The translations under genes and the position numbers were made by a program. 64,000 bases of DNA from Apoda limacodes (Eukaryota > Arthropoda > Insecta > Lepidoptera > Limacodidae), in NCBI GenBank assembly GCA_946406115.1, contig OX291550.1, positions 24,404,722 to 24,468,721 on the forward strand. The letters are read 5' to 3'. The notes under the pieces were generated by a model. It had not been told where the DNA came from. It saw nothing but the letters and a program-made list of their open reading frames with translations, and searched no databases. Below are positions 57,720 through 64,000 of the stretch, one piece after another (position 1 is the stretch's first letter; each line of letters opens with the position of its first letter).

Positions 57720-58765
57720 CACCATCTCGCATCGTAATGTACTACGGCGGTATGCAGACTCGGTACGTATACATTCAGATTTCTTAGAGCAGTGCAGCAA
57801 CATACAAATATATATAATTTTGTTGCATGCGCGGCTACTTTAGTTAGTTTTTAAAGGGTGCCAATGGAGCCCTATTACAAAGCCTACGCTGTCGGTCTTC
57901 CGATCATGAAAGGGTAGGTAGAATTTCGAATTTTTTGCATAATATGTTTTATAATGGTGGATAATAAAACCATTTAGGAAACACGTTTTCGTTGTTTTTT
58001 GCTTTATCGTAAAAACAGTGTTGAGGTCTAAAGTATAATAATAAATGTTATTAGTAAAGTATAACAAAAGTGACAGACTGTCCCGAGCCGTTACCATCTT
58101 AACTTACAGCCTCAGCGCCATCTAGCAAAGGGAGTCTAGATTATTAAGAGCAACGGGCATATTTAGTCGTAGTCGAAAACGATTTCCGAAGTTGAGCACC
58201 GTCTGGCTGAATCGGTAATTAGCTTAGCTGCACACTTGCCATGATACGGAACCCACAGAACTTTACCAATTTTTCTTTACAGTTGAAGGCCTGTTGCATT
58301 AACTGTAAAGGTTAAAGGCCGTGATGCATGAGTCGTCCAGCTTGGGTTATTATTTAAAATACATCATGTAAATTTGTTTTTAGAATTATTGCATGAAATA
58401 TAAAAGTATGTATATCGTTAAGTTGTCTAGTCTGAGTATTGTTAATGAAGGTTACATAAAAACGTGTCTGCGTTGACACAGATTGCTAATCTTTATGAGA
58501 AAAGTCAGATTTTGCAAAGATTGAGTTCAAATTCAAATTAATTTATTTGCAAATTGTTAAAAGAAAGTTGATGCGAGTATTTTGTGTAGGTATTACAATG
58601 CTCTGTCACACATTTTTGTACAAATTTATTTACTATCAGCTTGCGTAACATAACATAGCATAGCATAGCATATTTAGTCAAACATATGCTAAATGTTACC
58701 ATACCAACAACGGCAACGTAGCATTTTATAGTAAGTAACTGGAGAACCAATCTTTGCTCGTATTT
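57720..58765. other. No gene seen
   Basis: This is AT-rich, with 'gcatagcatagcatag' at 58658. The minus-strand open frames at 57840-58097 and 58538-58774 have no recognisable content. Confidence 0.4.
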
Positions 58766-58767
58766 TT

Positions 58768-59113
58768 TTAACAACGCAATCTATTGTCAAGTAGCTTTAG
58801 TGTTGGTTAACAACGCCATCTACTGTCAAGTAGCTTTAGTGTTGCTCAACAACGCCATCTATTGTCAAGTAGCTTTAGTGTTGCTGTGTCGAAAAAATAA
58901 TAGTGTTACTACTCGCCAATAGATGTCAGGAAGAGTCATATTTTTCAGATTAACATTGCCTGAAAACACGGATAGAACGACGTTTTCTAAAAATAATACC
59001 TAGCTAGACCGATTTAGAAAGATGCTAAATTACATGAAAATCGTTGTAGCCGTTTCCAAGATTTAGATTATATACATATATACAAGAATTCCTCGTTTAA
59101 AGGTATTATATAC
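58768..59113 (+). repeat. Dispersed repeat with internal 39-bp triplication
   Basis: Three 39-bp units (ttaacaacgccatctactgt caagtagctttagtgttgc) start at 58768, 58807 and 58846. The rest matches 45161-45440, which has only one unit. Confidence 0.8.
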
Positions 59114-59259
59114 ATTAGATTTAAATGACTCTTAAAGTATCAAAACACAATACGATAAGTACAGCATTTGCTTCGCCATAGGTGTATACAAGATAGCTTC
59201 TGTAAAAAGCAACATACGGTCATTATACTGTAAATACCACAAAAACAAGCAACAATGCA

Positions 59260-59463
59260 ATGGCTCACCTGACTAAAGGTATGATAAAGATCGCCATCTT
59301 CCTTGCAGCTGCAATTATTTATTGTTATGTACTGTTTGTGGGACAAAGAACATTCTGTGTAGATAGATATATCGCCATATTGCTGAACCAGGAATGTTGT
59401 TCTAGACTTATTTTCACTTGGTCTAAAGACCTGAGTCATTGCACCTGCGTATTACCTGTGTAG
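59260..59463 (+). CDS. Possible small membrane or secreted cysteine-rich peptide
   Basis: The 67-residue open frame starts MAHLTKGMIKIAIFLAAAII, a hydrophobic segment that could be a signal peptide or membrane helix. The remainder has six further cysteines, including a CC pair (NQECCS) and a C-x-C (HCTC). No family recognised, no homologue elsewhere in the window, and no poly(A) signal nearby before the satellite. It may be a chance frame. Confidence 0.2.
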   Translation: MAHLTKGMIKIAIFLAAAIIYCYVLFVGQRTFCVDRYIAILLNQECCSRLIFTWSKDLSHCTCVLPV

Positions 59464-59500
59464 CCAAGCTAAGCCTGTTTGGTAAGTACGTTGTGTGCCT

Positions 59501-60175
59501 AGTCTTAAACTTGGTAGCATTGTAGCTGTGAAAATGATTTTATACTAAAGATTTTATTATAAAATAGAATTGTCTAGTCTTAAACTTGGTAGCATTGTAG
59601 CTGTGAAAAGGATTTTATACTAAAGATTTTATTATAAAATAGAATTGTCTAGTCTTAAACTTGATAGCATTGTAGCTGTGAAAAGGATTTTATACTAAAG
59701 ATTTTATTATAAAATAGAATTGTCTAGTCTTAAACTTGGTAGCATTGTAGCTGTGAAAAGGATTTTATACTAAAGATTTTATTATAAAATAGAATTGTCT
59801 AGTCTTAAACTTGGTAGCATTGTAGCTGTGAAAAGGATTTTATACTAAAGATTTTATTATAAAATAGAATTGTCTAGTCTTAAACTTAATAGCATTGTAG
59901 CTGTGAAAAGGATTTTATACTAAAGATTTTATTATAAAATAGAATTGTCTAATCTAAAACTTGGTAGCACTGTAGCTGTAAAAAGTATTTTATACTAAAG
60001 ATTTTATTATAAAATGGAATTGTTTAGTCTTAAACTTGGTAGCATTGTAGCTGTGAAAAGGATTTTATATAAAGGATTTTATTATAAAATAGAATTGTCT
60101 AGTCTAAAACTTGGTAGCATTGTAGCTGTGAAAAGGATTTTATACTAAAGATTTTATTATAAAATATAATTGTAA
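59501..60175. repeat. 75-bp tandem satellite, nine copies
   Basis: The unit agtcttaaacttggtagcat tgtagctgtgaaaaggattt .. attataaaatagaattgtct starts at 59501 and every 75 bp up to 60101. Most copies differ at 0-3 positions, and copy 7 is the most diverged. The array is AT-rich and contains near-palindromes (attttattataaaat). Confidence 0.95.
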
Positions 60176-60249
60176 TTAATTACTAAATTTTTATGTCAAT
60201 GCGACTACCATTGCTTGAAAGTTGAAATAATACAGAAGGTAGATATCAA

Positions 60250-60292
60250 TTCTTTAAAAAAAGGAACCCTTATTAGGATCACTTTGTTGTCC

Positions 60293-60323
<31 letters not shown>

Positions 60324-60650
60324 AAGACCCTTTTCTCAGGAACGCGCCTCTCTTAAAGCTGTAAAAAAAACATGCTTCTAAGTCAACGCAATAAAAAATA
60401 CGGTCGAAATACGACCCTTTTTGTCGCATATTGTGACACAAATAAATCAAAATCTATGGGGTACTTCCCGTTGACCTAGAATCATAAAAATCTACAAGAA
60501 GCAACATGTTACATCACAAATATAGAAAAAATTCAAAAAATGATCATAAACCTGTGAGACTTTATCTCATGAATCATGATGGAAGAACTATGTTCATATA
60601 CTAAGTTTGTACGAAACCCTCGGCCAAACTCGCACTTGGCCGGTTTTATT
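60250..60650 (-). repeat. Dispersed repeat, reverse copy of the 17150 family
   Basis: Minus strand: aaaaccggccaagtgcgagt at 60646 through 'ggggtacttcccgttg' (the part shared with 23560) to a (GACA)n run (60292-60325) and 'gatcctaataagggttcc'. Confidence 0.65.
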
Positions 60651-63460
60651 TCAATCAACAACTTACAATCTTAACTTTATAGTTGATTTTTTTTACCATA
60701 TCTCCAAAAAAATTGTAACAGACATACATACACACAAACAAACTTCCACCTTAAATGTATATACCTACCGTGTCCGTTCGTTCCGTCATCGTGGGTAAAA
60801 AAAAAACTTTGCAATTGGGTCATAACTGGATCAAAAGACAATGCCTAAACTGCGATTAAATGTAAACCATATACCTACATTATGCATAAATGATTAATCA
60901 CCCGTTTAGTGAATCACAATACTTGTGCACAAATATCGATAATGTGATGTCATTTATTTTGTAAATAAACACTTCCATCACCTAATTGTATACAAGATGG
61001 TTCATAAATTCTTTTGTGTGTCGTATAATCTAGAATAGGTTAAACAAATAGGGGTGATGTCATTATACCATCAGTGTTTGTCCCACAAAATTATGCGCAA
61101 ACACTTCTTAATACCAAGCAATTAAGATGCGGAAAATCCAAGTCCTTGGTTTTGGACTTTGATACCTTTTAAAACGCTGATAAAATTCTAAGATTTAGTT
61201 GCACGAACTAACTTTGACGTTAACCAGTCGGCTAAAATGGTAGATTGTATGGGAATTTCTATCGTCAGGTATTTTTAAAGTTAACCAGCTAGTGGTTTGC
61301 TAAACTTTGACGTGCCGGATAAGTTTAAAAATAGCTGACTATGCAAATTCTCATACAATTTTTGACGTCTAGTTAAGGTGTAAGTTAGTTAGTGTAACCC
61401 AGCCTTCGAAAGGAATAGTAAACGTAATAGTAGTATAGCCTCATACCTACTCGTATAGATAAAAAATCCAAGTCCTCGGTTTTGGACTCTGATAAAATGT
61501 ATTGTCCTGGTTTTAAGCTTTTGGGTGGTTCTTATTAACGACTATAGCCTCGCAGTGATAGATACGCTGATTAATAATAGACGTGTGTGTTGTCATTACA
61601 TCATAATAGTAATAATACATGCCAGGGCCAGTACTGTTACTTTATACTTTGTACGCAGAACGCATGCAAAGCGAAGTAACGCGGTTTACCAATGTTTTAA
61701 ATTCGTTAACCGGTGGGTCTCAGTTAACGACAATCCCATCTTCGGTTTTGTAAGCAACTGTGATACCGCGACGGAATGGGGCCAATCTATACATTCGACG
61801 AATTTACTAAAAGAAGCGAAATGTTTATGTAGGTAGGTTTTTGTGTTCTTTTCATCGATATCGATAAAATTAATTACCAGCAAATGTATTATGTAAATCG
61901 CCATATAATTTTATTATTGGATCAAGATATAAGAAATCAATGGGAACTCTCCATATTGAACTGAAGCACAATTGAGAAACATGATGTGTGGAAAAAAAAT
62001 TTACACTAAAATTGTTATTTTTAAAGTAGTTTTCTTTTTTAATTTTAATATTTAATATTTTTTTATAAATTATATTATAAAAAAGCCGAATATTTAGTAA
62101 ATAAATTCTAAATTAAAAACAACAGACGTTTTAGATATCAATTATCTTAAACTGTCGGTATACTCACGGAAGTTAGAAACAAGTCAGAAATAGAAACGTC
62201 GCTCGTCATAGTGTGGTTGGTGTGACCTCATTATGCCGTGGCCTCAACTCGTTTGCGAACACCTGTTTTCCTCTTAAGTTTATGTTTGATTTTGCATCTT
62301 CATTGTAAACGTTAGGAATTATTAACTTAATGCATTTTCACAGTTATCTTTAAGCTGTTTTGTTTTGGATGTCTATTTACTAAACTATCGTTTTACGTCT
62401 ACTACGTCAGATTCTTCTCTCTCAGTCTCTATTTTTAAATGTCTCCATAAATAGCTGTGGTGATATTGATAAAATATTTGATGATTTATTGAGTTCGTAT
62501 AAAGAAAAGAAGAAAAAAAGCATTTGTTTAGAAAACACATTATATATATATATATATATATATATACGTTGTTAGGATATTAGTAAAAAATATTATATAA
62601 ATTGTGTAAAACCAAAAGGTTCTCACTTATTACGCTTAGCCTAGATTATTTATTGGGCCGTATCACTGATTTATTTAAAAAGAATCGACTGAGAATATAT
62701 AACCTAGGCTGATAGAAAATAACCGATTCCAATAGAAAGCTATGAAGATGATTTTTACCCGCAAGCCCAAATACAAATTTTTATTAAATTGATTTAAAAA
62801 TGACGGACAAACTTCTAACCTCTATTTTATTCCTTTAAGGGATGAATTCCGCAAAATTCTTTCTTAGCAGATCTCTATGTAGTAAAGGTAATCTTTGTTA
62901 TTTCATGTTTCTAGTTTCAGTAGTTTGTTCAGTAGGCTCGGCGGTGATGATTCAATCAGACCATGACATTTAACATGTATGTGAAATGGTATAAAAACAT
63001 TTATATTTCAGCAAATAATTTTACGAGTAAAAAATTGATTACGAAGAATTTAGTTTTAGGAAGGACGACTTAAAAAACTTATTAATTCTGCCTATTTAAA
63101 TCGGTTACGTTGTCGTTGAAAAATTGAGGAAATTGAATGAAGAATTTTTTGAGATAAGATTTTAGTAAGTAGTTTTAATAGGTTAAATCTTAGTAAGTTT
63201 AAAAAACCAGAAGGTTTAAGAAACATTCAACTACGTGGTTGGAATTGTAAGAGGGGGGAGTTGTTTTTAATGTTATTTAGACAGCACAAAGTGTCTCTTT
63301 CGACATATTCAGTTAAGAATATTTTTCTCAAAAGTTTATATAATTTTTGAGACTTTTGAAACGGAACCACACACAACGGAATGCGCGATAATAGAAAAAC
63401 AAATCCTGTAAATTTGGTGGAATTTTGTTATACTATATTTGTTATATAATTTATGATATG
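60650..63460. other. No gene seen
   Basis: This is AT-rich with a (TA)n microsatellite at 62541-62566. The open frame at 61525-61836 (103 codons, plus strand) lacks any recognisable domain. aaaaatccaagtcctcggtt ttggact (61461) nearly duplicates 61133-61159. Confidence 0.45.
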
Positions 63461-63462
63461 AC

Positions 63463-63715
63463 TAGCTTTTGCCCACGGTTCCACCTGCCCTAAATTCGGT
63501 TATCGGTGTAGGGTTTCAACGGCAACTCCTCCATTATATAAAAAAAAAAGACTCACACTTGACGTTTTTAAGCAGCATATATCCTTTCCCGAGACTCAAA
63601 CTATCTCCATGCCAATTACAAAGTACAGCGGTTTAAGTGTGAAGAGGTAACAGATAGACAGACAGACAGAGCTACTTTTGCATTTATAATATTAGTATGG
63701 ATATTATGGACTAGT
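63463..63715 (+). repeat. Near full-length 'gcttttgcccgcgg' dispersed repeat
   Basis: The copy runs from tagcttttgcccacggttcc and 'ctgccctaaattcggttatcgg' to 'gatagacagacagacaga' and 'ataatattagtatggat'. It is the most complete copy of this family in the window. Confidence 0.7.
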
Positions 63716-64000
63716 ATGGGTTTCACATAAGAGACTTCAGATACCCGTAAAAATATCAGAATGGTAAACGTACGACATACGAGCACGTATCTTAATACCG
63801 AGGTTATGAAGGTGCCGTTTTTGTTATTAGCTACAGAATACGTTTATAGGCTATCTACGGTAAATACAGTAAAATAATTACGTAAACAACTAACTCCTAG
63901 CCTGTTTTGCTTCAATTTTATGAAACTCATTATATAGAAAATGCAAATCCAGATAAACCACTTAAAATTAACTACATAAATAAAATACGGTAATATCCAA

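Noticed and set aside
59501..60175. CRISPR-like array
   Set aside because: The repeats are directly contiguous 75-bp units without unique spacers, in eukaryotic DNA.
61525..61836. 103-codon plus-strand frame
   Set aside because: No recognisable motif, no splice or poly(A) context, and composition typical of random open sequence.

Overview
The window is AT-rich nuclear DNA of an insect, most likely a moth or butterfly. The signs are spliced genes with GT-AG introns, AATAAA polyadenylation signals, a very high density of short dispersed repeats, and several repeat types that I recognise as typical of Lepidoptera. These include the 'gccaagtg..gagtcggactcg' family, the 'tagcttttgcccgcggctt' family and the 'gcccgcctgatggtaagcgatcaccgtagcctatg' LINE 3' tail. 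Nothing looks bacterial or viral in organisation, and no rRNA, functional tRNA or CRISPR array is visible.

Three protein-coding loci can be supported. (1) 4732-5769 (+) is an intact single-exon zinc-type alcohol dehydrogenase-like / quinone oxidoreductase of the SERP1785 type (345 aa). A truncated, diverged relative lies on the opposite strand at 820-1151. (2) 5825-13156 (-) is NUDCD3, an HSP90 co-chaperone with a CS domain. Its five coding exons join in phase to 333 codons, and its 3' end converges on gene 1 with the two poly(A) signals about 25 bp apart. (3) 16916-44623 (+) holds the first two coding exons of a claudin/PMP22-like tetraspan gene, separated by a 27.4 kb intron. Its remaining exons must lie beyond the second half of the window or outside it.

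The rest is mobile-element debris. 3205-3960 and 9275-10205 hold two relics of an unusual reverse transcriptase family. 13925-15670 holds a dead hAT transposase. The giant intron carries a mariner fragment (25044), a jockey-type LINE that has lost its YADD box (26755-28535), a 355 bp hairpin element (21021-21375), nested tandem repeats (26032-26466) and two copies of a MITE with 13-bp TIRs and TTAA target sites (34929, 38223). The second half has copies of another TTAA-flanked MITE with long TIRs (also at 1588), three copies of an element ending in a GC palindrome, tRNA-derived SINEs with TA tails, a SINE-LINE chimera, an RTE-type LINE relic and a nine-copy 75-bp satellite (59501-60175).

The most unusual points are the intronless bacterial-type oxidoreductase with its broken partner, the tail-to-tail overlap with NUDCD3, the two TTAA-flanked MITE families, and a 131-bp insertion flanked by a 21-bp duplication inside one MITE. 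I saw no clear undescribed multi-gene system. All family calls come from reading the translated sequence, with no database search.
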